Shown here: positions 1 through 6,258 of the stretch, one piece after another
How the letters are laid out: every line of letters starts with the position of its first letter
How positions within the stretch are numbered: the first letter of the stretch is position 1
Assembly: GCA_018376005.1 (NCBI GenBank)
Contig: JAHACE010000132.1
Coordinates: 1 to 6,258 of the forward strand
Source: Atopobium sp.
GTDB taxonomy: Bacteria > Actinomycetota > Coriobacteriia > Coriobacteriales > Atopobiaceae
Direction of reading: 5' to 3'
DNA: 6,258 nt
The notes under the pieces: model-generated
Seen by the model: the letters and a program-made list of their open reading frames with translations, nothing else
Told to the model about the DNA's origin: nothing
Database searches by the model: none
Position numbers and translations under genes: made by a program

Positions 1-6
1 GTTGCC

Positions 7-1716
7 GTGAGTGACTCGCGGTCACAGACCACGCAGACTGCATATCTACATTCACCTTCTGCTCAGCAGGCATCACCTGCGGCTGAGCCAGAAATTTTGT
101 TGGACCGATATCGCGTTCTTGCTCGCAGAGGTAACGGAGGTTTTGGCACCGTTTGTACCTGCTGGGATACTCGTTTGCAGAGGCGCGTAGCCATTAAACG
201 CATGCCATTGTTAGGGGCTTCCGAGACTCCCGGCGTGCTTGCTTCAACTGTTGACGAGGCGCTTTCTGAAGCTCGAACTGCCTGCTTATTGGCTCATCCC
301 AACATTGTGACCGTCCATGACTTTGAGATTGAAGGCGATTACGCTTACCTGGTCATGGAGTTTGTTGATGGCCTTAATTTATCGGAGCTCTTGGCTCGCG
401 TTGAGGGTGGCTACCTCACCTATGCCGAAGCAGCTCACATGGTTTCTTCACTTGCAAAGGCGCTTCACTATGCCCATGAAAACGGCGTGCTCCATCTGGA
501 CATCAAGCCAACTAATATCATGATTGACCGCCAAGGTACGGTAAAACTTGCCGACTTTGGTATGGCAACACTTGCTTCAGCTGCTGGTTATGGTGGTGCT
601 CGTGGAGGTACGGTAGGTTACATGCCTCCTGAACAGGTTGAAGGCATGCTTGTTGACGAGCGCGCTGATATTTTCTCGCTTGCTGTTGTTCTGAGGCAGA
701 CGCTAACGGGCGTCAATGTATTTGCGGGCAGAACGGCTAAAGAATCCCTTGATCACATCTACAAGGGTCCAAAAATTCCTCTGCTCAAAGAAGATCCCGA
801 GGTCCCCTTTGCTGTAGATGCCGCCTTGACACAGGCGCTTTCCCCTGAGCCGTCAATGAGACAAGGCAGTGTGTCTGAATTTGCGCAAGAAATTGTGACT
901 CCTCTTGGCAGCGAAAAGCAGGGCGAGAAAAGCCTCAAATCCCTGGTGGAACAGTCGGAAGAAGAGGAAACCGAGACCTGGGACGTCAAGCATCTTCCGC
1001 TCTCAATCCGCTTCCCCTGGCTGCCCTCGGCTGCCGTGCGTGGCGTATCAGCCCTGGTCACCGGTGTTCTTCTCGCCCAGTTGGGTTCTGCGCTTGTCAT
1101 TGCATGCGCGGTATATGCCCTGGCAAGCATTAGCCCTACCAGCACTTCGTTCCCGTTTGCAACGCTTGTAACCTTGGTGAGCGTTATCTGGTGGGCGTTT
1201 GCGGGAAGGGCCTCAAAATTCAGCAGTATCAACTGCTTATTAGGAGCTTTATTACCTACTCCTGTTTCAGCACCAGCACTTGTCTCCGCTACTATGCGTC
1301 CACTACCTGCAGTTTTAACAGGAGCCTTTAGCTATCTTTTTGGAACTTTATTTGCTAGAGGCATATCTTTGGGCTTTGCGGCAACTCCCCTTGCCTATGA
1401 CTACACCTCACTGGCCTCAGGACTTCCTTTCTGGATTCGCTTTGGGGCATGCTCCCTATCTGCTCTTTTAGGCTCGCTTATTAGCCAGAAAAGACGTCGC
1501 AGATGGATGGTTTTTGGACAAATTGTCTGCGCCATATTGCTTTCAAGTGGCTTTATATGGGCAGCTTGGATGGAGAATCCCAATTTTTGGGTAGTTGAAA
1601 GTATAGTTTCTGTACTAATTACGGTATTCTTATGTGTACTTGTATGTATTGCAATTGTCCTGATAGGTCCACTTGACGCGGATCAGGAAGGCGAGGAATT
1701 AGATGAGCTTTCTTAG
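7..1716 (+). CDS. Serine/threonine protein kinase with polytopic C-terminal membrane domain
   Basis: A 569-residue protein with an N-terminal Hanks-type kinase domain (about residues 34-300). Visible motifs are the glycine loop GNGGFG (42-47), the ATP-binding Lys64 in VAIK, a likely helix-C Glu88, the catalytic loop HLDIKPTN (163-170, Asp165), DFG (183-185), and PPE (207-209) in place of the usual APE. The Arg before the catalytic Asp is Leu, so it is a non-RD kinase. An acidic linker follows, then about six or seven hydrophobic segments (roughly 347-375, 381-398, 405-428, 433-457, 476-491, 501-522, 529-555). There are no PASTA repeats, so it is not the PknB orthologue. By family it phosphorylates Ser/Thr at the inner face of the membrane. 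It overlaps the FhaA gene by 14 bases, so the two are probably coupled. The GTG start at 7 is the best visible one, but only six upstream bases are seen, so its ribosome site is unchecked and the start could lie further left. Confidence 0.9.
   Translation: MSDSRSQTTQTAYLHSPSAQQASPAAEPEILLDRYRVLARRGNGGFGTVCTCWDTRLQRRVAIKRMPLLGASETPGVLASTVDEALSEARTACLLAHPNIVTVHDFEIEGDYAYLVMEFVDGLNLSELLARVEGGYLTYAEAAHMVSSLAKALHYAHENGVLHLDIKPTNIMIDRQGTVKLADFGMATLASAAGYGGARGGTVGYMPPEQVEGMLVDERADIFSLAVVLRQTLTGVNVFAGRTAKESLDHIYKGPKIPLLKEDPEVPFAVDAALTQALSPEPSMRQGSVSEFAQEIVTPLGSEKQGEKSLKSLVEQSEEEETETWDVKHLPLSIRFPWLPSAAVRGVSALVTGVLLAQLGSALVIACAVYALASISPTSTSFPFATLVTLVSVIWWAFAGRASKFSSINCLLGALLPTPVSAPALVSATMRPLPAVLTGAFSYLFGTLFARGISLGFAATPLAYDYTSLASGLPFWIRFGACSLSALLGSLISQKRRRRWMVFGQIVCAILLSSGFIWAAWMENPNFWVVESIVSVLITVFLCVLVCIAIVLIGPLDADQEGEELDELS
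1693..1702 (+). promoter_or_regulatory. Ribosome binding site of fhaA
   Basis: GAGG at 1693-1696 lies six bases before the ATG at 1703, inside the 3' end of the kinase gene. It supports the ATG that gives a 14-base overlap between the two genes. Confidence 0.7.
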
Positions 1717-2827
1717 TGACTTTGAAAACCGTATTGGTTCGGTCTTTGGTGCCGCACCTCAGGGATACGCAGAGCCTTTCTCTTTTAAGAAGCTTGCCAA
1801 ACGCGCAGCTAAAGAGATGGAACGTGAGACGTATGAGATTGATGGTGTAGACACTGCGCCTGCCCTGTATACCGTTTTAGTTGCTCCTCAAGACGATTCA
1901 CTGATGCGTCCTCTTTATGCTGATCTAACTGCAGAGGTTTCTGACTTCGTGGCTGCTCAGGCTCAGCAAAAAGATTATGTATTTGTTGGTCAGCCGCTTG
2001 TTCGTTTTATGGTTGACCCATCTCTGAAGCCTGGAAAATTTGCTGTCTTTGCAGAAAACGTTGACGGCAATACGCTTGACCAGCTACGCAATGAAGAGCG
2101 TGCTTTCTTGGGTGGAAACTCCAGTGTTGGAGGAGCTGCAGCTCAAATGCCTCAGCAGCACAATTCCCGCGCTGCTGTTCAGCCAGAACCACAGCCAGAG
2201 CCAGATCCTCTGTCTGTAGTTCGCCCCGTTTCTGCAGATAATGCAACGCCAGAGGTTTTGGGAGATCTTGCTGGTACAGACGCTGGTCTTGCGGTAATGC
2301 CACCAGACTTTGTTGAGGCTCAAGGTGCAATTCCTGTTGTTTCCGCAGCTGAGTCCACTCCTATGCCTGTTCTTCCTAGCTCAAATGGACTTCCAGACCT
2401 GCCCGTAAACGGAGCTATCCCAACAGCAGCTCCTGTTCCTATGACTCAGCGTCGTATCACGCCTTCCCTTGATGCCCAATTAAACGGCGCGGGCAGTCGT
2501 TCTTCTCGCAATCTGCAAGGCACGCCACGCGCAAACATGGATGCTACCTGCATTTTGATTGATCGTCAGAGCGGTCGTTCGTATCGCGTTGAGGCTCCTC
2601 GAGCCATTATTGGTCGCGAGCGCTCTCAGGCAGACGTTGTTTTGCGCGATCCTAACGTTTCAAGACGTCACGCCGAGATGACCTATGACGGTCACGATTG
2701 GCACATTGCTGATTTGCACTCCACTAACGGAACGCTTGTCAACGATATCGACGTAGATGAGGTAATTCTGCGCGACGGAGACCTCATTACCATTGGTCTT
2801 ATGGACCTTCAGTTCCGGGAGAACTAA
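1703..2827 (+). CDS. fhaA: FhaA-like protein: DUF3662 domain plus C-terminal FHA domain
   Basis: A 374-residue cytoplasmic protein in three parts. Residues 1 to about 120 start MSFLSDFENRIGSVF and match the FhaA N-terminal domain (DUF3662) typical of actinobacteria. Residues about 120-275 are a low-complexity Pro/Ala/Gln/Val linker with a duplicated QPEP motif (about 2180-2206). Residues about 280-374 form an FHA domain with the phosphothreonine-binding signature: GRE at 304-306, SRRH at 320-323, STNGT at 340-344. In Mycobacterium, FhaA binds phosphorylated partners of the cell-wall machinery; a similar adaptor role here is inferred. It is shorter than the mycobacterial protein (about 530 residues by recall), mainly because of the linker. 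The gene sits directly downstream of a kinase and its stop overlaps the start of fhaB by one base (TAATG). Confidence 0.92.
   Translation: MSFLSDFENRIGSVFGAAPQGYAEPFSFKKLAKRAAKEMERETYEIDGVDTAPALYTVLVAPQDDSLMRPLYADLTAEVSDFVAAQAQQKDYVFVGQPLVRFMVDPSLKPGKFAVFAENVDGNTLDQLRNEERAFLGGNSSVGGAAAQMPQQHNSRAAVQPEPQPEPDPLSVVRPVSADNATPEVLGDLAGTDAGLAVMPPDFVEAQGAIPVVSAAESTPMPVLPSSNGLPDLPVNGAIPTAAPVPMTQRRITPSLDAQLNGAGSRSSRNLQGTPRANMDATCILIDRQSGRSYRVEAPRAIIGRERSQADVVLRDPNVSRRHAEMTYDGHDWHIADLHSTNGTLVNDIDVDEVILRDGDLITIGLMDLQFREN
2818..2826 (+). promoter_or_regulatory. Ribosome binding site of fhaB
   Basis: GGAG at 2818-2821 lies five bases before the ATG at 2827, within the last codons of fhaA. The TAATG stop-start overlap suggests translational coupling. 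Confidence 0.7.
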
Positions 2828-3240
2828 TGATTGATTTGATTCTCTTTGCAGGACGTGTTCTGCTTGTTGTCCTGTTGTACATCTTCCTGTTCTCGGTCAT
2901 GCGCACGGGCATTGGTCTTGTCCGCGGCCAGCGCAAAGACGGAGCTATTTGGTCCGTTGATGTCGAGAAGGGCGTCAAGTCCTTACGTGGTCTTCACGTA
3001 GACATCTTGGGTCCTGTTGTTATTGGACGTTCTCCTTCGTCTGACATTGTGATTGACGAACCTTACGTTTCTGCTTCACACGCCCGCTTTACTATCCAGG
3101 GCCCTGCTCTGGTACTTGAAGACCTTGGATCCACAAACGGAACCATGGTTAATGGTCACATCATCGAGCAGCCTGTTACCCTTCGCGACACAGACGAAGT
3201 CCAGGTCGGCGATGTGATTATGCGTGTTGGACGTCGATAA
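2827..3240 (+). CDS. fhaB: FhaB-like membrane-anchored FHA domain protein
   Basis: A 137-residue protein with one N-terminal membrane segment (about residues 4-25) and a C-terminal FHA domain (about 60-137). The binding residues are all present: GRS at 67-69, SASH at 82-85 and STNGT at 102-106. Length and architecture match actinobacterial FhaB (FipA in Mycobacterium, about 155 residues by recall). That protein sits at the membrane, is read by kinase-dependent phosphorylation, and links to FtsZ/FtsQ and division; this role is family knowledge, not shown here. It starts one base inside the fhaA stop codon and ends seven bases before the preferred phosphatase start, consistent with one transcript. 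No defect is visible. Confidence 0.92.
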   Translation: MIDLILFAGRVLLVVLLYIFLFSVMRTGIGLVRGQRKDGAIWSVDVEKGVKSLRGLHVDILGPVVIGRSPSSDIVIDEPYVSASHARFTIQGPALVLEDLGSTNGTMVNGHIIEQPVTLRDTDEVQVGDVIMRVGRR

Positions 3241-3247
3241 GAGGCTC
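3239..3247 (+). promoter_or_regulatory. Ribosome binding site that favours the ATG at 3248
   Basis: AAGAGG at 3239-3244 lies just before the ATG at 3248 (spacer three bases, rather short). The alternative GTG at 3224, inside fhaB, has no clear purine-rich site upstream. I therefore prefer 3248 as the phosphatase start. Confidence 0.5.
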
Positions 3248-3309
3248 ATGGTTTCTTCTGATACAACACATATTTCTGATACACCTACACAAGAGCCCGT
3301 GAGTGCTCC

Positions 3310-3345
3310 TGGTCGTTGTGAGCTGCCACTTGATGGTCGTTGTGA
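3310..3345 (+). repeat. 12-base direct repeat in the phosphatase leader
   Basis: TGGTCGTTGTGA occurs at 3310-3321 and again at 3334-3345, a 24-base (eight-codon) period. It encodes two GRC(E/D) motifs in the leader before the PP2C domain. It is probably a small in-frame duplication with no known role. Confidence 0.6.
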
Positions 3346-3540
3346 CGCAGAGGCGGTTTCTGGCTCTAACACCTTTATTTCTTGGGGCGCCCGCTCTGAC
3401 GTGGGATTAGTTCGCGAGCATAACGAGGACTCGTTCCTTTTGCGCACTCCCCTTTTTGCCATCTGCGATGGTATGGGAGGTCACGCCGCTGGTGAGGTAG
3501 CAAGCTCCATTGCTGTTAAGGTTATTGCCGAACAGGCACC

Positions 3541-3559
3541 AAGTACCGCGGCAATCAGA
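3541..3559 (+). other. Deletion junction inside the phosphatase gene
   Basis: Reading frame 3542 (AGT ACC GCG, encoding STA) stops making family sense here, and the frame of 3550 (GGC AAT CAG, encoding GNQ) takes over. The missing length must be 3n+1. The junction falls on or near the six-base palindrome CCGCGG (3546-3551), which may be chance. Confidence 0.7.
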
Positions 3560-4376
3560 TGGCTGTTGCCCATGTTGGTGACTCTCGTATTTACCTGCTT
3601 CATCACGGAACTTTGGTCCGCATTACGCACGACCACAGCTACGTTGAGGAGCTCATTGATTCTGGCCAGATTACCGCTGATGAGGCGCGTACACACCCTT
3701 CTCGCTCAGTAGTTACGCGAGCTCTTGGCTCTGATCCAGACATGTACGCAGATCATTTCTCGCTTGAAGTATCTGATGGTGACCGCATCATCTTGTGCTC
3801 CGATGGCCTTTCTGGCATGGTGCCCGACGACGAGATTGAATCCATTGCTGTTTCTAACGTCACGCCGCAAAAGGCCGCAGATAACCTTGTTTCCGCAGCT
3901 CTTACCTATGGCGGATCTGACAATATCACCGTTATTGTCATTGATGTCTTAGACGACGGCATAGCCGATCAAACCAGACGTCACCTTACCCGTGGCGTCA
4001 TTGCAACGTTTATCTCGTTTCTTGCACTCTTTGCCGCCACTGTTGCCGTGTTCTTCCTGTTTGTAAGTAGCGAGTGGTACTTGGGAATTAACGGAACTAC
4101 CGTTGGCGTCTATCGAGGTATTCCTACAACAATCGCCGGCATAAACATGTCGTCACTTGTTGAAACTACGTCGATTGAAATAAAAGATTTGCCTGACGCA
4201 GTTCAAGACTCACTAGCCGAAGGAATCCGCGTTAAAAACGAGGATGAAGCACATAGCACCGTCGAGAATTACCGCAAACAAATTGACGACGCCAACAACA
4301 AGGCGGTCAAAAAGAAAGAAGACGCTCAGTCTGGCGGAACACCCACAACAGAAACAACAACGTCAACAACAAGTTC

Positions 4377-4391
4377 GGGAGGTGAGTAGGA
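4377..4391 (+). promoter_or_regulatory. Strong ribosome binding site for the SEDS gene start at ATG 4392
   Basis: GGGAGGTGA at 4377-4385 is a near-perfect match to the 16S rRNA anti-Shine-Dalgarno sequence and lies six bases before ATG 4392. It overlaps the last codons of the phosphatase gene. Its strength marks 4392 as the original start of the next gene, although that ATG is now out of frame with the gene body. Confidence 0.85.
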
Positions 4392-4438
4392 ATGGAAAAA
4401 GCAGGTGGACTAAGGCGTAATACATTGCAGCATTTACC
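4392..4438 (+). pseudogene. Orphaned 5' end of the FtsW/RodA gene
   Basis: ATG 4392 opens MEKAGGLRRNT, and the RRN(T/A) motif is how actinobacterial FtsW/RodA proteins begin just before membrane segment 1. The frame then leaves family sequence near 4419-4425 and ends at 4596-4598 after 68 codons of nonsense. The SEDS body lies in another frame, which is open from just after a TAA at 4418-4420. Compared with recalled M. tuberculosis RodA, about 38 residues (most of membrane segment 1 and the following loop) are missing between RRN and the VAHIAIRFLAP segment. Confidence 0.75.
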
Positions 4439-6258
4439 GTGGCTCACATTGCTATTAGGTTCCTTGCTCCCGCAGCAGACCCCGCTATTCTCCCCATTGT
4501 GTTTGTGCTCTCGGGAATTGGCATCACCATGGTCACCAGACTTGCACCAAATCTCGCAGTCAACCAGACCATTTGGCTCTTTATCTCTGTTGTTGTGATG
4601 ATTGTGGTACTGGCGGTCATTAGAAATCTTGACGCGTTAGCACGCTACAAATACTCCATTGGTATTCTCGGCGTCATACTGCTTCTTCTGCCAATTGTTA
4701 TTGGCCAGGATCGCTACGGCGCAAAACTCTGGATTTCTTTTGGCGCATTCACCTTCCAGCCTGGTGAGCTTGCAAAGATTGCCATTACGCTCTTCCTGGC
4801 ATTTTATCTTGCACTGAATCGAGAAGCCCTATCGGTCTCCATGCGTTCTTTTGGACCTTTCCGCATTCCTCGCTTTAAAATGCTGCTTCCTCTGTTTGTC
4901 ATGTGGGGCATCAGCCTGATTGTTGTTATTTTTGAACGCGACCTTGGTAGCGCTCTGCTCTTCTTCGTGTTCTTTGTCATCATGCTCTATGTAGCAACAG
5001 GTCGCGCAAGCTACGTTTTTGTCAGTATTGCGCTCTTGGCCATTGGCGGCGTGGTGCTTTATCACTTCTTTGGTCACGTTCAGACTCGTGTCAACATTTG
5101 GCTTAACCCCTTCAAAGATCCCGCTGGAGACGGCTACCAAATTGTCCAGTCCCTCTATTCCATCGCAGATGGAGGCCTTGCTGGCACCGGAATTGATAAG
5201 GGAATGCCTACGCTTATCCCTATTGTTGAGTCTGACTTTATTTTCTCGGCCATTGCTGAGGAGCTGGGACTCTTTGGCGGAGCGGCAATTATTACCCTGT
5301 TCCTGCTCCTTACTGTGCGCGGTCTTGCAACAGCGGCTCGTGCAAAGTCCGATTCATCTGCTTTTGCGGCTGCTGGTCTTACCAGTGTTTTGGCGTTCCA
5401 AACCTTCCTCATTGTTGCAGGCGTTACTAAGCTCATGCCTCTTACCGGCGTTACCCTGCCCTTTATGAGTCAGGGCGGTAGCTCTCTTCTTTCCAGCTTT
5501 ATCATTGTTGCCCTGCTGCTCAGGGCTGGTGACGAGGGAACTGGTCGCGAAACAGAGCTTGAGCCAAGCAAGAAAACGCTTGACTCCCAGAGGCTTGAAA
5601 TTTCTTCTGGTGGAGCTCACGCCTCTTCCGTTTTGCATGGCAGCCACATCCGTGGAGGCTTTGGTCTGCAGTCTGAGGAGTCCGGTGTTCTGGGACGTGT
5701 TGCTCTCGGAAAACGTCTGACCAATTTGGTTACCGTATTTACCCTCTTCTTCACCGTTCTTCTCGGCAACTTGACCTTCTTGATGGTCATTGACGCACCT
5801 AGACTTCAGGCGCTCCCTACCAACAACCACACTATTGCTAAGAGCGCATATGTTCAGCGGGGCGCCATCATGACTTCTGACGGCGTCACCCTGGCAGAGA
5901 GTGTCAAGCAAGACGACGGCACCTACGTGCGTAACTATCCACACGACGGTATGGCTTCTCACACCGTTGGCTACATCTCTACCCAGTATGGAACTGCAGG
6001 TATCGAGTCCTCCATGAACGAGACGCTCACCGGACACGCAGATCATTCCGACTGGAGAAGCGCTCTGTACTCGATGGCAGGCGTTAATACCGCTGGTTCA
6101 AGCGTTGTTTTAACCATCAATTCCCAGATGCAGGCTGTAGCAGAAGCTGCACTCCAGGGATATTCCGGCTCCATTGTTGTTATGGATCCAGCCACCGGAG
6201 CCGTGCTTGCAAAGGCTTCAAGCCCTTCATACACCCACGCTGATCTGGGCACTGTTAT
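4439..6258 (+). CDS. FtsW/RodA (SEDS) fused to class B penicillin-binding protein; 5' damaged, 3' cut by window edge
   Basis: One open frame of 606 codons. From GTG 4439, residues 1 to about 361 are a SEDS protein, the membrane glycosyltransferase that polymerises lipid II. Visible are VAHIAIRFLAPAADPAILP, a GAFTFQPGELAK loop, FERDLGSALL, RVNIWLNPFKDPAGDGYQ, the ESDFIF segment whose Asp266 matches the essential SEDS aspartate, and PFMSQGGSS near the end. A hydrophilic linker (about 362-425) leads to a membrane helix (about 430-450) and the start of a PBPA-like protein: QRGAIMTSDG (473-482), VLTINSQMQ, and SGSIVVMDPATGAVLAKASS. The transpeptidase SxxK serine would lie beyond the window. Both halves normally have cytoplasmic termini at the join, so a fusion is topologically sensible. 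GTG 4439 has no ribosome site; the true start is probably ATG 4392, disconnected by a deletion. Which SEDS subtype (FtsW or RodA) cannot be decided from this sequence. Confidence 0.85.
   Translation, partial: MAHIAIRFLAPAADPAILPIVFVLSGIGITMVTRLAPNLAVNQTIWLFISVVVMIVVLAVIRNLDALARYKYSIGILGVILLLLPIVIGQDRYGAKLWISFGAFTFQPGELAKIAITLFLAFYLALNREALSVSMRSFGPFRIPRFKMLLPLFVMWGISLIVVIFERDLGSALLFFVFFVIMLYVATGRASYVFVSIALLAIGGVVLYHFFGHVQTRVNIWLNPFKDPAGDGYQIVQSLYSIADGGLAGTGIDKGMPTLIPIVESDFIFSAIAEELGLFGGAAIITLFLLLTVRGLATAARAKSDSSAFAAAGLTSVLAFQTFLIVAGVTKLMPLTGVTLPFMSQGGSSLLSSFIIVALLLRAGDEGTGRETELEPSKKTLDSQRLEISSGGAHASSVLHGSHIRGGFGLQSEESGVLGRVALGKRLTNLVTVFTLFFTVLLGNLTFLMVIDAPRLQALPTNNHTIAKSAYVQRGAIMTSDGVTLAESVKQDDGTYVRNYPHDGMASHTVGYISTQYGTAGIESSMNETLTGHADHSDWRSALYSMAGVNTAGSSVVLTINSQMQAVAEAALQGYSGSIVVMDPATGAVLAKASSPSYTHADLGTV

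Larger units (their letters stand above)
3248..4389 (+). pseudogene. pstP: PP2C-family Ser/Thr phosphatase (PstP-like), disrupted by an out-of-frame internal deletion
   Basis: Two frames together encode a PstP-like phosphatase. The 5' part (from ATG 3248) has an unrecognised leader of about 45 residues, then GARSDVGLVREHNEDS with metal-binding Asp61 and CDGMGGHAAGE with Asp74. This frame breaks down near 3550 and stops at 3710-3712. The 3' part, one frame over, resumes at GNQMAVAHVGDSR (3550-3588) and carries SDGL (Asp codon 3802), GGSDN (Asp codon 3919), one membrane segment (about 3994-4062) and an external domain ending in a Thr/Ser-rich tail, as in actinobacterial PstP. Between the parts, about 42 residues expected from recalled M. 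tuberculosis PstP are absent, including the conserved GMGTT-type motif. A simple base slip cannot explain this. The 3' part has an ATG at 3559 but no ribosome site. As written, the gene gives a dead 154-residue fragment; an assembly error is the main alternative. Confidence 0.85.

Noticed and set aside
759..1232. 157-codon minus-strand open frame
   Set aside because: It is a shadow of the kinase gene, with no family resemblance and no ribosome site noted.
2180..2209. Repeat array in fhaA
   Set aside because: It is only a short QPEP-type low-complexity linker, not a true repeat element.
3224..3247. GTG at 3224 as the phosphatase start
   Set aside because: It lies inside fhaB with no purine-rich site upstream; ATG 3248 follows AAGAGG and leaves a short normal gap.
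3541..3559. Programmed ribosomal frameshift or bypass in the phosphatase gene
   Set aside because: No slippery heptamer is visible, and conserved domain content is physically missing, which a frameshift cannot restore.
3559..4389. A separate intact gene starting at ATG 3559
   Set aside because: It begins in the middle of a PP2C core strand (MAVAHVGDSR), has no ribosome site, and lacks the first two metal-binding aspartates.
4300..4391. Possible terminator or promoter between the phosphatase and SEDS genes
   Set aside because: Only two bases separate stop and start, there is no GC-rich hairpin with a T run, and the region codes for the Thr/Ser-rich phosphatase tail.
4829..6252. Several open frames on the minus strand across the SEDS-PBP region
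   Set aside because: They are antisense to a clearly conserved coding frame, look like low-complexity polar protein, and have no recognisable domains.

Overview
The window is a densely packed, single-direction (+ strand) operon fragment of the actinobacterial 'kinase / FHA / phosphatase / SEDS / PBP' type, known in Mycobacterium as the fhaA-fhaB-pstP-rodA-pbpA-pknA-pknB locus. It controls and carries out peptidoglycan synthesis during growth and division. The gene set and order, the FhaA N-terminal domain (DUF3662 type), and the moderate base composition (about half G+C by eye, locally 37-68%) point to Actinomycetota. My best guess is Coriobacteriia, perhaps the Atopobium/Olsenella/Lancefieldella group. 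The family-level guess is recall and inference, not a database result.

Layout: (1) 7-1716, a membrane-anchored serine/threonine protein kinase with a multi-spanning C-terminal domain. (2) 1703-2827, FhaA-like protein (N-terminal FhaA domain, Pro/Ala linker, C-terminal FHA domain). (3) 2827-3240, FhaB-like small membrane protein with one FHA domain. (4) 3248-4389, PP2C-type phosphatase of the PstP family, broken by an out-of-frame internal deletion near 3541-3559. (5) 4392-6258, a SEDS (FtsW/RodA) protein that continues without a stop into a class B penicillin-binding protein. Its strong ribosome binding site and ATG (4392) are out of frame with the body, and most of the expected first membrane segment is missing. 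The last gene runs off the right edge before the PBP active-site serine. Genes overlap or are separated by a few bases at every junction. No gap longer than 10 bases, no terminator, no RNA gene and no mobile element was seen; the promoter must lie left of the window.

How they work together (known for the family, inferred here): the kinase phosphorylates cell-envelope targets, the FHA proteins bind phosphothreonine and bring partners to the membrane, the PP2C enzyme reverses phosphorylation, and the SEDS glycosyltransferase and class B PBP transpeptidase polymerise and cross-link septal or lateral peptidoglycan. The two most notable points are the SEDS-PBP translational fusion, and the two separate frame-breaking losses (each about 40 codons, each with length 3n+1) in the adjacent phosphatase and SEDS genes. 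Those losses are either real inactivating lesions in normally important genes or assembly errors.
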